DNA from: Vulcanimicrobiota bacterium
GTDB taxonomy: Bacteria; Vulcanimicrobiota; Vulcanimicrobiia; Vulcanimicrobiales; Vulcanimicrobiaceae
Length of the DNA: 64,000 bases
Assembly (NCBI GenBank): GCA_003140855.1
Contig: PLLF01000093.1
Coordinates: 1 to 64,000 of the forward strand
Direction of reading: 5' to 3'
Positions 36,423 to 44,472 of the stretch are shown here, one piece after another (positions within the stretch are counted from its first letter, which is position 1; each line of letters starts with the position of its first letter). The translations under genes and the position numbers were made by a program. The notes beneath the pieces were generated by a model that saw only the letters and a program-made list of their open reading frames with translations, made no database searches and was not told where the DNA came from.

Positions 36423-37061
36423 GTGCTAGAACATCCGGCCGTGACGCCGCTTCCCGTACGGAACCGGCGCGTTTGGCGCGATTTGGCGCGAATTCTCTCC
36501 ACCATCTTCAATCCGTTCCTCACCGCGCTCGCCCTGTTCGTCATCTTGTCGCACGTGCGCGCGCGCAGCACGGACGAGTTTTGGTGGCTGCTCTTCTTGA
36601 GCACGTTCTTCACATCGCTCGGTCCGATGCTCTTCATCTTCTGGCTCTACGCGACCGATCGCATATCGGATCTCGACATGTCGATCCGGCAAGAGCGCGA
36701 GAAAGTTTTTTTCGTCTTCGTCATCTTCTATCTGGTGGGCACGGCTACGTTATGGCTGACCCACGCGCCCAAACTGCTGGTCGCCTCGATGGCGGGCTAC
36801 ACGTTGGCTACCGCGGTCGTGCAGTACATCACGCGCTACTGGAAGATCAGCACGCACGCGGTCGGGATCACGGCGCCGCTCGTAGCGTTGAGCTTGCTCT
36901 ACGGTCGCCAGCCGCTGCCGTTCTTGGTGCTCATCCCGATGGTGTGCTGGGCGCGCGTGTATTTGCGCGCGCACACGGTCGGCCAAGTCGTGGCCGGCGC
37001 AATGCTCGCGACGTTCAGCGTGGGCCTGTTCTTCTGGGCATTCCACATCGTCGCGCTCTAG
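36423..37061 (+). CDS. PAP2-superfamily membrane protein (degenerate active site)
   Basis: 212 residues with about six hydrophobic segments (FLTALALFVILSHV, FVFVIFYLVGTATLWL). The C-terminal pair of motifs recalls the lipid phosphatase/PAP2 core: ISTHAVG for PSGH and RVYLRAHTVGQVVAG for SRx5HxxxD, but the last Asp is Gln, so phosphatase activity is doubtful. Related non-catalytic members are common beside isoprenoid genes; dxs is divergent here. Start GTG 36423. It ends 1 bp before the convergent gene. Confidence 0.75.
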   Translation: MLEHPAVTPLPVRNRRVWRDLARILSTIFNPFLTALALFVILSHVRARSTDEFWWLLFLSTFFTSLGPMLFIFWLYATDRISDLDMSIRQEREKVFFVFVIFYLVGTATLWLTHAPKLLVASMAGYTLATAVVQYITRYWKISTHAVGITAPLVALSLLYGRQPLPFLVLIPMVCWARVYLRAHTVGQVVAGAMLATFSVGLFFWAFHIVAL

Positions 37062-37062
37062 T

Positions 37063-37551
37063 TCAATCGTAGCGTAAGTTAAAGCGGCGCGGCTCATAGA
37101 GTTCCGGAGGGCCGGCCCGCAGCGAATCGATAATCGGCAGAATGCCGAGCGTATCGTCAAAGACGAGCGCCGGCTGCTCGACAGCAGTTGGAAGCAGAAA
37201 CGTCAAGTGCTCCGTGTCGGTCGCGCCGAGGATCTTGTGAGCTGCGGTGCCTGCGCTCGCATAGTATGTGCGTCCGTCATTATCGAAGACGTGGGCGCTG
37301 CGCGGCGTCCAATGGTACCGCTCGCCGTAAGGACAGAACACGCGCGCGGTCACTTCATAAGCAGTCATTCCCGCCGAAGCGCTATGCCGCGCGACGCGCG
37401 TTACGGTAAATCCGGTTTCATAATCCCACAGCACGGTGCCGAGCGGCAGCGGCATCGGCGGGCGGCCGTATATCGAGGCCAAATACGCGCACACCACAAG
37501 CACGCCCAGGCCGACAATTGACGCTCCCACGATGGCGAGTAACTTTGTCAT
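37063..37551 (-). CDS. Membrane-anchored hypothetical protein
   Basis: 162 residues: one N-terminal transmembrane helix (LLAIVGASIVGLGVLVVCAYLAS), then a beta-rich extracytoplasmic domain (GTVLWDYETGFTVTRVARHS, YEVTARVFCPYGERYHWTPR, HLTFLLPTAVEQPALVFDD). The layout resembles DUF4352-like Ig domains with a conserved D-x-G-R-x-Y turn, but I cannot assign a family. Single gene, 38 bp downstream of the FAD monooxygenase end. Confidence 0.6.
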   Translation of the reverse strand: MTKLLAIVGASIVGLGVLVVCAYLASIYGRPPMPLPLGTVLWDYETGFTVTRVARHSASAGMTAYEVTARVFCPYGERYHWTPRSAHVFDNDGRTYYASAGTAAHKILGATDTEHLTFLLPTAVEQPALVFDDTLGILPIIDSLRAGPPELYEPRRFNLRYD

Positions 37552-37589
37552 GCAAAGTTATTCTAACACGACTAGGGGGCTTCGTCCAG

Positions 37590-38807
37590 CTAAAGCTTCG
37601 CCGCTTCCGGAGTGTGAATATGCTCCGGGCGAAAGCCGACTCCTATTAAGCGCGCCGGGATGCGCCGCAACAACGGAAAGTGCTTGAACGCGCGCAGCAG
37701 CAACGGCCCTCTCCCGGTTTTTTTCGCCGCAGCGGGCTGCAAGAATTTCGAGATCACCGCCTTTTGTATGAACAACTGCAAGCCTTGGGTCATGACTGTC
37801 GGAAATGTGCGGCGCCGCTGCACGGCCGCCAAGTCCGGCGCGCGATTCGCAGCGAGATCCGGATACAGAATATTTGCGGCCGCGACCGCGTCCTGAATTG
37901 CAAGATTGATCCCGACGCCCCCAATCGGCGACATGGCGTGCGCCGCGTCGCCGATGAAGAGTAGCCCGTCTTCGTACCATTTTTCCAGGCGGTCGACCTG
38001 AACCAGCAGCAGCTTGACGTCGTCCCAGCTCCGCAGCGCGGCGACACGATCGCGCACGAACGGCGCCTGCTCGGCAATGCCGGCACGAAACTCTTCCAGG
38101 CCGCGCGCCTTGAGCGTCTTGAACGACCCCTTCGTGATGATATACGCGCACTGCCAGTACGTATCGCGCAAAAGCATGACGAAGATCTTTCCGTTCTTGA
38201 TGTACCCGAAGACTTGGCCGGGATCTTCCGGCTCGCGCGGCAAGCGCAGCCACAAGGCGTCCATCGGCGCGCCAAAATCCTTGACGGGCATCCGGGCGGC
38301 CTCGCGCAGCGTCGAGTTGCGGCCGTCGGCGCCGACCGTCAAGTCCGCGCGAATGTCGATCTCACCCTGCGGCGTTGATGCGCGCACGCCGGCGACTCGC
38401 CCGCCGTCTTTCAGCATGCTCGTCGCTTCGGTTTGCATAAGCAGATGAAACGCGGGATAACGCCGCGCGTGTTCCGCCAAGAAGTTCAGGAAATCCCACT
38501 GCGGCATGAACGCCAAGAATTTACAATGCGTCGGAACGTGCCGGAGGTCGACGAACGGATATTCGACATCGTCCACGACTCCCGAGAACTGCGTGATTTC
38601 GCTGTGCGGACGCGCCAGGAATGCCTCGAGCAGTCCCAGTTCCCACATGAGGTCGAGCGTCGACGGATGAATCGTGTCGCCGCGAAAATCCCGCAGAAAA
38701 TCCGCGTGCTTCTCAAGCACCGCGACTTCTACTCCAGCGCGGGCGAGCAAGAATCCCAGCATCATGCCGGCGGGCCCGCCGCCGGCGACCGCGACCTTAA
38801 CGTTCAA
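37590..38807 (-). CDS. FAD-dependent monooxygenase (PHBH/UbiH fold)
   Basis: 405 residues. FAD-binding GxGxxG near the start (VAGGGPAGMMLGFLLARAG), the DG motif TVGADGRNSTLR, and GDAAHAMSPIGGVGINLAIQD for the flavin ribityl/pyrophosphate. Such enzymes hydroxylate or epoxidise aromatic or polyketide-type compounds. Its substrate is unknown and no catabolic genes are near. It overlaps murI by 11 bp, so is transcribed with the cell-wall genes. Length (405) suits the aromatic-hydroxylase clan rather than the longer phenol hydroxylases. Confidence 0.88.
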   Translation of the reverse strand: MNVKVAVAGGGPAGMMLGFLLARAGVEVAVLEKHADFLRDFRGDTIHPSTLDLMWELGLLEAFLARPHSEITQFSGVVDDVEYPFVDLRHVPTHCKFLAFMPQWDFLNFLAEHARRYPAFHLLMQTEATSMLKDGGRVAGVRASTPQGEIDIRADLTVGADGRNSTLREAARMPVKDFGAPMDALWLRLPREPEDPGQVFGYIKNGKIFVMLLRDTYWQCAYIITKGSFKTLKARGLEEFRAGIAEQAPFVRDRVAALRSWDDVKLLLVQVDRLEKWYEDGLLFIGDAAHAMSPIGGVGINLAIQDAVAAANILYPDLAANRAPDLAAVQRRRTFPTVMTQGLQLFIQKAVISKFLQPAAAKKTGRGPLLLRAFKHFPLLRRIPARLIGVGFRPEHIHTPEAAKL

Positions 38808-39561
38808 AAGAGATCTCCGGCAATTCGCCCAGCGTCGCAGTTACGGCGCTGCGGAAACGATCCGGATCGCCGCTCGTGATGCAGACGATCGATCCGGTTC
38901 CGGGCCCGAAACCTTCGTTGGCGGCGATCGCCGCCGCGCATTCGGCTTGCTCGAGAGCGGGATCGATGCGTGCTATACCGTCGCCGAGCACCGCCGCGAA
39001 GTGCGCATCCAGCAGCGGATAGTGCGTGCACGCCAAAATGACTGCGTCGAGTTCGCGCGGCAACTGCGCGCACGCGGCCGCAACCGCGGCACGGGGCTCA
39101 GGGCCTTCCAGCTTTCCGGCCTCCACGAGCGGCACCAGCGCCGGAGCCGCGACTTCCGTGACACGGGCGCCAGGAACGCGCGCCGCGATCTTCTTCGTAT
39201 AAGCTCCAGTCGCCATAGTTGCCGAAGTCGCGATGACGCCTACACGCTCGTAACCTGCACTTTCAACGGCGATCGCTGCCGACTCGATCAGGTCCACGAT
39301 CGCAGCGCGCGATCGCGGCCAGCCTTGCTGCGAAGCGGTCGCGCACGACGTGTTGCATGCCATAACGATTGCATCCGCACCGCGTTCGTCCAAGAACGCG
39401 ACGTTCGCGCGCAGCAGCTGGACCAACTCATCCGTGCTGCGGTCGCCGTAAGGCACGTGCAATTGGTCTGCAAAAAACACGATGTCGTGCCGCGGTAACT
39501 TCTCGTGCAGCCGCCGCAGCACTGTCAGCCCGCCGAGCCCCGAATCGAATAAACCTAGAAT
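38797..39561 (-). CDS. murI: Glutamate racemase MurI, apparent ATT start
   Basis: 254 residues from ATT 39561. Makes D-glutamate for peptidoglycan. Both catalytic cysteines are present (ACNTS and ACTHYPLL), and so is the N-terminal FDSGLGGLTVLRRLHEKLP with the essential Asp. The first conventional start codon (GTG 39522) falls inside that motif and would delete the Asp. Upstream in frame, only CTA AGC ATT CTA GGT TTA TTC lie between a TAA (39568-39570) and the motif, so ATT is the best candidate. It begins 2 nt after the amiC stop, with GGAG 11 nt upstream: re-initiation after amiC is likely. Confidence 0.85.
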   Translation of the reverse strand: MLGLFDSGLGGLTVLRRLHEKLPRHDIVFFADQLHVPYGDRSTDELVQLLRANVAFLDERGADAIVMACNTSCATASQQGWPRSRAAIVDLIESAAIAVESAGYERVGVIATSATMATGAYTKKIAARVPGARVTEVAAPALVPLVEAGKLEGPEPRAAVAAACAQLPRELDAVILACTHYPLLDAHFAAVLGDGIARIDPALEQAECAAAIAANEGFGPGTGSIVCITSGDPDRFRSAVTATLGELPEISFER

Positions 39562-39563
39562 GC

Positions 39564-41072
39564 TTAGTTATTCTCCGTATAATCTACTATGCCGTCGGCG
39601 ATCGCTTGCGCCATCTTCTGCCGCCAGCTTGCCGACTGCAAGAGGGCGAGGTCGTCGGGGTTAGAAATGAAGGCCGTTTCGACCAGCGCAGCCGGCATGT
39701 TGGCATGGTTGACGACGTAGAGTTTGTCTTTGATGACGCCGTTATTCTTGAGCCCGAGTTCCGACGTTATGCGCCGGTTGACGGCTTGGGCCAGCGCGAG
39801 GTCGCTCGCCTTATAGTAAAACGTCGTCACGCCGTGCGGCCCCGAATTCACATAGCTGTTGACATGGATGCTAACCAGCAGCCGCGCGCCTCTTGAATTG
39901 GCGACGTCGTCGCGCGCCTGCAGCTCGTCGTGGGCAGAATCGTTGGGCGCAAAGACGTCGCGATCGTCATTACGCGTCATGATCACTTGCCAGCCGCGCG
40001 CGACCAAGATATCGCGAACGTGCCTAGCCATGTCGAGCGCCAAACCTTTCTCTTGCGTATCGCCGCGAACCGTGCCGGGATCGCTGCCGCCGTGACCTGG
40101 ATCGATAACGATCAATCTCGGGTTCGTGGGCACGTATTGCACGGAGGGGGAAGCCGCGGGCGTTGCAACCGCGGTTGCGTTGGAACCGAACGTGCCGAGC
40201 CCGCCGCGCGGAGCGTCCGCTAGAATCCGGGCCGAAGCGACAACGGTTATACCGTCGGCGCCGGGCGTTACGTCGACTTGGTTGGCGGCCGAAAGCGAGA
40301 GCGCCATGCGAACGGTGTCGCCGTTTTGCTGACGCACGCGTACGGATGAAACGATGTCCCCGGCATTTTGATCGATCGGCGCCGTTGTCAAACGCGCATT
40401 GTGAACGTCAATCCACCAGCGGTTATCCGGCGCGCGCAAACGGTGCCATTCGTACGATCCATCTCCAACGATGCCGATGCGAACGGTGACGCTGCCCGGT
40501 TGCGATTGCACGTCGACACCCGTAACTTGTGCCGGTTGCGGCGAGGGCTGCGGCGTCGCAAACGGCGGCGGCGTCGGCGGCGCCGAGATATCGGAGGTAG
40601 ATTCAGGCAACGGCACAGGCGTCTTCGCTGCCGGCGAAGCGGCCGGCAGCGAAGCCGCGGAGAGCGGCGGAAGCTTGAGCGCGCGCAAGACATCCTCTAT
40701 TGGAACGTAGGCATGCGCGTCGTGCATGAACGGCGCGAAAGAAGCCGGCCGCGAGACCGACCCTACCAAGTAATGCGCGTCGCCGATTGCGAAACTGATG
40801 ATGCTCGGTCCCGGAAACGTTATGAGGACGTATTGGTTATCGGGATCCCACGACAGCGACGCGCCGGCCGCCTTGATGAGTTCGTGGAAACCGGGATCGT
40901 CCGCCGACACCGCCGGTCCGCCGGTGTGCTGCAGCAACGTCGTAAAGACGATCCGCTTGCCGTTATAGATATAGGTTGTGTTCTCAGCAGCGTTCGAACG
41001 CGCCAGGCCGCAGAGCTGAAAGCTCAGTGCGAGTGCGAGAACGCTACCAATCCGAACGGCGTAACGGTTCAT
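39564..41072 (-). CDS. N-acetylmuramoyl-L-alanine amidase (AmiC-like, Amidase_3) with N-terminal AMIN-type domain
   Basis: 502 residues from ATG 41072. Signal peptide (VLALALSFQLCGLARSNAA), a copper-amine-oxidase-N/phosphodiester-like beta domain (residues 30-140), a Pro-rich linker (PESTSDISAPPTPPPFATPQ), an AMIN-like domain (VTVRIGIVGDGSYEWHRL) and a zinc amidase with IDPGHGGSDPG, EKGLALD, SIHVNS and VETAFISN (the two His and two Glu needed). It splits the peptide stem from MurNAc in the periplasm, for cell separation or turnover. GGAGG lies 14 nt upstream of 41072; the 16-residue longer form is less likely. It overlaps the GerMN gene by 29 bp. Confidence 0.92.
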   Translation of the reverse strand: MNRYAVRIGSVLALALSFQLCGLARSNAAENTTYIYNGKRIVFTTLLQHTGGPAVSADDPGFHELIKAAGASLSWDPDNQYVLITFPGPSIISFAIGDAHYLVGSVSRPASFAPFMHDAHAYVPIEDVLRALKLPPLSAASLPAASPAAKTPVPLPESTSDISAPPTPPPFATPQPSPQPAQVTGVDVQSQPGSVTVRIGIVGDGSYEWHRLRAPDNRWWIDVHNARLTTAPIDQNAGDIVSSVRVRQQNGDTVRMALSLSAANQVDVTPGADGITVVASARILADAPRGGLGTFGSNATAVATPAASPSVQYVPTNPRLIVIDPGHGGSDPGTVRGDTQEKGLALDMARHVRDILVARGWQVIMTRNDDRDVFAPNDSAHDELQARDDVANSRGARLLVSIHVNSYVNSGPHGVTTFYYKASDLALAQAVNRRITSELGLKNNGVIKDKLYVVNHANMPAALVETAFISNPDDLALLQSASWRQKMAQAIADGIVDYTENN

Positions 41073-41559
41073 CGATTTCGAAACTTCCTCCGGGCAGCGT
41101 GGCCACTTTTTTGCCCGCAATTCGCACGGCCACGCGATCGATTCCGGGCAGCGCGGTGAGTGTCCACACCAGCGACTTGAACTCGCCGCTCTCGTTCAAC
41201 GCGCCGGCGCGCCCGTCGTTGACTTCAGCGGAAAGATCGACGACTGCCGTCGTACCGTCAACGGCCGCGGAGAGCACGCGGGTTCCCGCCGGAAACCGAA
41301 TGGCCGAAAGATTGGCGGGCGGCCCTGCAACGGCCTGAGACGCCGCGTAAAGGACGAAGTACTGGAGCCGATCTGCGCCGCTCTCGCCCGGCTGCTGCGG
41401 GCGCACCGAGATGGTCCACGGTACTTCGGATTGGCCATCGACCTTCGTGTAATAGACGGTCACTTCGCCGGCCGAAGTACGATGCGACGTAAAGTACCAT
41501 GCGATCGCTGCCGCCGCAACCAGAAGCGCCAGCAGAAAAAAAACCCGCGAGTTTCTCAC
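41044..41559 (-). CDS. GerMN-domain membrane-anchored protein
   Basis: 171 residues: signal anchor (VFFLLALLVAAAAIAWYF) and a GerMN domain (VTVYYTKVDGQ, PAGTRVLSAAVDGTTAVVDL, LVWTLTALPGIDRVAVRIAG), the fold named after Bacillus GerM and found in many cell-envelope proteins next to murI or amidases. Likely helps cell-wall hydrolases; no evidence for sporulation here. Start GTG 41559 is the only one that keeps the anchor, yet it lies inside the stem of an intrinsic terminator (41536-41562), and codons 6-8 are GTT TTT TTT. Confidence 0.82.
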   Translation of the reverse strand: MRNSRVFFLLALLVAAAAIAWYFTSHRTSAGEVTVYYTKVDGQSEVPWTISVRPQQPGESGADRLQYFVLYAASQAVAGPPANLSAIRFPAGTRVLSAAVDGTTAVVDLSAEVNDGRAGALNESGEFKSLVWTLTALPGIDRVAVRIAGKKVATLPGGSFEIDEPLRRSDW

Positions 41560-41562
41560 GGG
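41536..41562 (-). terminator. Intrinsic terminator overlapping the GerMN start
   Basis: Minus strand: CCCGTGAG-AAA-CTCGCGGG followed by eight T. The 8-bp stem (one G-U wobble) has a 3-nt loop, a textbook rho-independent terminator. It lies 52 bp after the upstream phosphatase gene and contains the GerMN GTG (41557-41559). Confidence 0.75.
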
Positions 41563-41576
41563 CGAGATTCTTCGTC

Positions 41577-41600
41577 GAAAGGGGCCTTTCGGCCCCTTTC
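41577..41600. other. Stable hairpin between phosphatase and GerMN genes
   Basis: Perfect 10-bp stem GAAAGGGGCC/GGCCCCTTTC. On the minus-strand transcript the loop is GAAA, a GNRA tetraloop. No U-run follows directly on that strand (GTTCTTT follows on the plus strand), so it may stabilise the mRNA 3' end or compete with the next hairpin. Confidence 0.6.
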
Positions 41601-41613
41601 GTTCTTTACCGAG

Positions 41614-43515
41614 CTAAGAAATATGTATCGCCAGCACCACGGCAACGCTATTCCCGCTTCCGTTATTTTTGAATTCGATGGAACGCGCCAGGCTCCGGAT
41701 CAGATGCAGTCCGCGGCCGCTTAGCGACATCGGGTCGGGGCTCGGCCCGCCGTTGCTTGCAAACGGCTTGCCTGTATCGCGGACGCGCAAAACAGCTTGC
41801 CCGTCGCGGAATTCCATACTGATTTCAGCATCGCCGGGGGTATGCTGCGCAACATTGGAAAGCAACTCGCCCAAAATCAGCTCGACGGCGGCCAAATCCG
41901 ATCCCGGCTTCGCGCGGGTAGCCAGATTCCACAACACCGCGCGGCGTACGCGATAGGCGGCGCCGCGTTCGCGCACGTTCACCTTCCACGTCTGTTCTTG
42001 CGGCGAACCGTTCATGCCGAGATTCGTGATGCCCACGAAAAGAACCGCCGAATCATCGGCGGGCTCCGCGTTAGCAAGGATCCGGTCCTTTATGTGCTCC
42101 GCAATATTTTCTGAAGGCATACTGCCGTATTCGCTCTTGACGGTCTCGATCAAATTCTCCATGCCTTTGAGATAATCGCGTTCGATTTCGATCAAGCCGT
42201 CGGTGAAACCGACTATGCCTTCGCCGATCCGCAAGTCTCTTTCAAACGTTCGAAAACTCGCGTGCGCGTCGACGCCCAGAATGAGTCCCTCTCCCGTCAG
42301 CTGTTCGACTTGCGTGCCGGAATGGACGATCAGCGGCAAGGGGTGGCCTGCAACCGCGTAGCGAGTCTTGCCGTTGCGCATGTCGATCGTCGCGAAGAAC
42401 GCCGTGACGATAACGTCTGCTTCGTCCGCGCAGAGTGCGCGGTTCGCGCGATCCAGAACGGTGGCCGGTTCGCTATGCACTCTGGCAGCGCTGCGGATAG
42501 CCTGCCGCACGGATCCCATGATCGCCGCGGCCCGCAATCCATGGCCGGCGACGTCGCCGACGCTGATCCCAACCAGCCCTTCGTCCAACTTGAAGACGTC
42601 GTACCAATCGCCGCCGATCTCGGCGGCGTGCGCCGCAGCCGCATAAGCCGTGTCGATGCGCAAACCCGGGACGCGCGGCATCTCTTGCGGCAGCAGCGCG
42701 CGCTGCAGCGTCGAGGCGATGTAGTGTTCGCGCCGGTAGGCTGAAAGCGTATCGTGGATGCGCTGAGCCATTTCGTGATAGATACGATCGAGATCGGCGA
42801 TCTCGTCGTCGCCATGCACGGGCGCAGTGGTTTGGCCGGAGCCCAAACGGTCCGCGTTCTCGGCGAGCAGCCGCAAACGCTTTGCAATATTGATGCCAAA
42901 ACGGCCGGTCGTGAATAACGTCAGAATGATTCCGGCGAAAGTCAGAATGAGCAGTATGAAACCATACGTCCGGATTTGATCGCGCAGCGCGCGAAAGCTC
43001 GAACTCGTCAGCTGACGCTCAGCTCGATCGAAACTCGCTTTCGCAAGTTGAAAGTTTGCGGTGAACGCACGCGTGGCCGGCGATGAAACCAACGCCCGGG
43101 CGCGAGCCGCATGCCCCGATTGCAGCTCGGAGAGATAGGTGTCCAGCACGCCAAAGACACGATCGACAGCCCGCATGTAGGCGGCGGCACGGACTCTTTG
43201 TGCTGGATCCTGGACCATGCGAACGAGTTCGTGCGCCTGCGCGCGCGCGCCAGCTGCTCTCACACGGTACGTTTTCAATAGAGCTTGGCTGGGGCGGGCG
43301 GTATAATCCGCGACCGCTCGATTTGCGTCTCCGAGCGTCTTGAGAATCGTGTCAGACTGATCGAGCATGCGCGAGGCCTGCTGCGTCCAAATCGTCATTT
43401 CGGCGGTGCGATCGACGAGCATCGCAACCACTGCGAGAAAGACCAGCAAAAACGCCAGCGGGACGATGCTTAAAAGAATCGCCTGCGATTGGATCTTCGA
43501 GCGTACGAGCCGCAA
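41614..43515 (-). CDS. Membrane sensor SpoIIE/RsbU-type PP2C phosphatase with C-terminal anti-sigma kinase-like domain
   Basis: 633 residues. TM1 (ILLSIVPLAFLLVFLAVVAM), a helical CHASE3-like periplasmic region (40-185), TM2 (FILLILTFAGIILTLFT), HAMP (IAKRLRLLAENADRLGSGQT), coil, then a PP2C/SpoIIE domain with the metal residues AEIGGDWYDVF, VGDVAGHG, FTDGLIE and DDSAVLFVG, and an HATPase_c_2 domain (LILGELLSNVAQHTPGDAEI, SGRGLHLIRSL). It would dephosphorylate an anti-anti-sigma factor and may also act as an anti-sigma kinase, coupling an envelope signal to partner switching. No STAS partner is nearby. Confidence 0.93.
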   Translation of the reverse strand: MRLVRSKIQSQAILLSIVPLAFLLVFLAVVAMLVDRTAEMTIWTQQASRMLDQSDTILKTLGDANRAVADYTARPSQALLKTYRVRAAGARAQAHELVRMVQDPAQRVRAAAYMRAVDRVFGVLDTYLSELQSGHAARARALVSSPATRAFTANFQLAKASFDRAERQLTSSSFRALRDQIRTYGFILLILTFAGIILTLFTTGRFGINIAKRLRLLAENADRLGSGQTTAPVHGDDEIADLDRIYHEMAQRIHDTLSAYRREHYIASTLQRALLPQEMPRVPGLRIDTAYAAAAHAAEIGGDWYDVFKLDEGLVGISVGDVAGHGLRAAAIMGSVRQAIRSAARVHSEPATVLDRANRALCADEADVIVTAFFATIDMRNGKTRYAVAGHPLPLIVHSGTQVEQLTGEGLILGVDAHASFRTFERDLRIGEGIVGFTDGLIEIERDYLKGMENLIETVKSEYGSMPSENIAEHIKDRILANAEPADDSAVLFVGITNLGMNGSPQEQTWKVNVRERGAAYRVRRAVLWNLATRAKPGSDLAAVELILGELLSNVAQHTPGDAEISMEFRDGQAVLRVRDTGKPFASNGGPSPDPMSLSGRGLHLIRSLARSIEFKNNGSGNSVAVVLAIHIS

Positions 43516-43557
43516 GGGCGAATGCTTCGCCGCGGGCCGGCTTTTGGCCCTAGCGCG

Positions 43558-44472
43558 CTAGCGGAGAAAGCGGGCGATCTCGGCGCCCAGGCCGGCGTTG
43601 TTCTTCACCAGCGCTATATTTGCGGCAAGGCTGCGGCCGGCCGTGAGCTGGCCGATACGCTCGAGCAGCCATGGCGTCACGGCCTTGCCGCTGATTGCCG
43701 CCGCTTCTGCTTCACGAACCGCCGTTTCGATGAAGCCCTCCATTTCCGCGCGCGGAATCTCGTCAGCGGAAGCGATTGGATTGGCGATAAGTGCCCCGCC
43801 GCTCAGCTGCAGCGCGCGCTGCGTTCGTACGAATTGCGCGATGTCTTTCGGAGAATCACAGCGCAGCGGAGCTCTCAGCCCGCTTGCGCGGCTCCAAAAC
43901 GCCGGAAACTCGTCGCTTCGATAGGCAATGACGGGAACGCCCAGCGTCTCCAGCGCTTCGAGCGTTTTCGGCAGATCGAGCAGCGCTTTGGCGCCGGAAC
44001 AAACGACCGTCACCGGCGTGTGCGCAAGTTCGTACAGGTCCGCGGAAATATCGAGCGTTCTTTCGGCGCCGCGATGCACGCCGCCGATGCCTCCGGTTGC
44101 GAAAACTTTAATTCCGGCGAGATGCGCGAGCAGCGTGGTGGCCGCCACCGTCGTCGCGCCGTCGCGGCCTGCGGCAATGGCGAACGGAAGATCGGCCCGG
44201 CTGAGCTTCAGCACGTCGGCGGCGCGGCTCATTCGCTCGAGGGCCGAGTCATCCAAACCGATTTTGACACGGCCGCCGATCACGGCGATGGTGGCAGGCG
44301 TTGCGCCGGCTTCGCGCACGGTGCGTTCGACTGCGAGCGCCGTTTCGAAGTTTTCCGGGTAGGGCATGCCGTGCGACACGATCGTACTTTCAAGCGCCAC
44401 GACGGGCGTCCCATTAGTAAGTGCGCCGGCGACCGCGTCCGCAACGTCAAAAAAATCGGCCCACGCGTTCAT
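43558..44472 (-). CDS. psuG: Pseudouridine-5'-phosphate glycosidase PsuG
   Basis: 304 residues from ATG 44472. Reversibly splits pseudouridine 5'-phosphate to uracil and ribose-5-P. Motifs: ALESTIVSHGMPYPEN (residues ~26-41), AVIGGRVKIGL, DGATTVAATTLLAHLAGI, VFATGGIGGVHRG, VVCSGAKALLDLP. The start overlaps the kinase stop (ATGA); the 48-residue upstream extension is a shadow of psuK. Works on the product of the neighbouring kinase to salvage pseudouridine from RNA. Confidence 0.95.
   Translation of the reverse strand: MNAWADFFDVADAVAGALTNGTPVVALESTIVSHGMPYPENFETALAVERTVREAGATPATIAVIGGRVKIGLDDSALERMSRAADVLKLSRADLPFAIAAGRDGATTVAATTLLAHLAGIKVFATGGIGGVHRGAERTLDISADLYELAHTPVTVVCSGAKALLDLPKTLEALETLGVPVIAYRSDEFPAFWSRASGLRAPLRCDSPKDIAQFVRTQRALQLSGGALIANPIASADEIPRAEMEGFIETAVREAEAAAISGKAVTPWLLERIGQLTAGRSLAANIALVKNNAGLGAEIARFLR

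Noticed and set aside
39522-39522. murI start at GTG 39522
   Set aside because: It cuts off the DSGLGG motif with the catalytic Asp, while the frame extends upstream with perfect family match.
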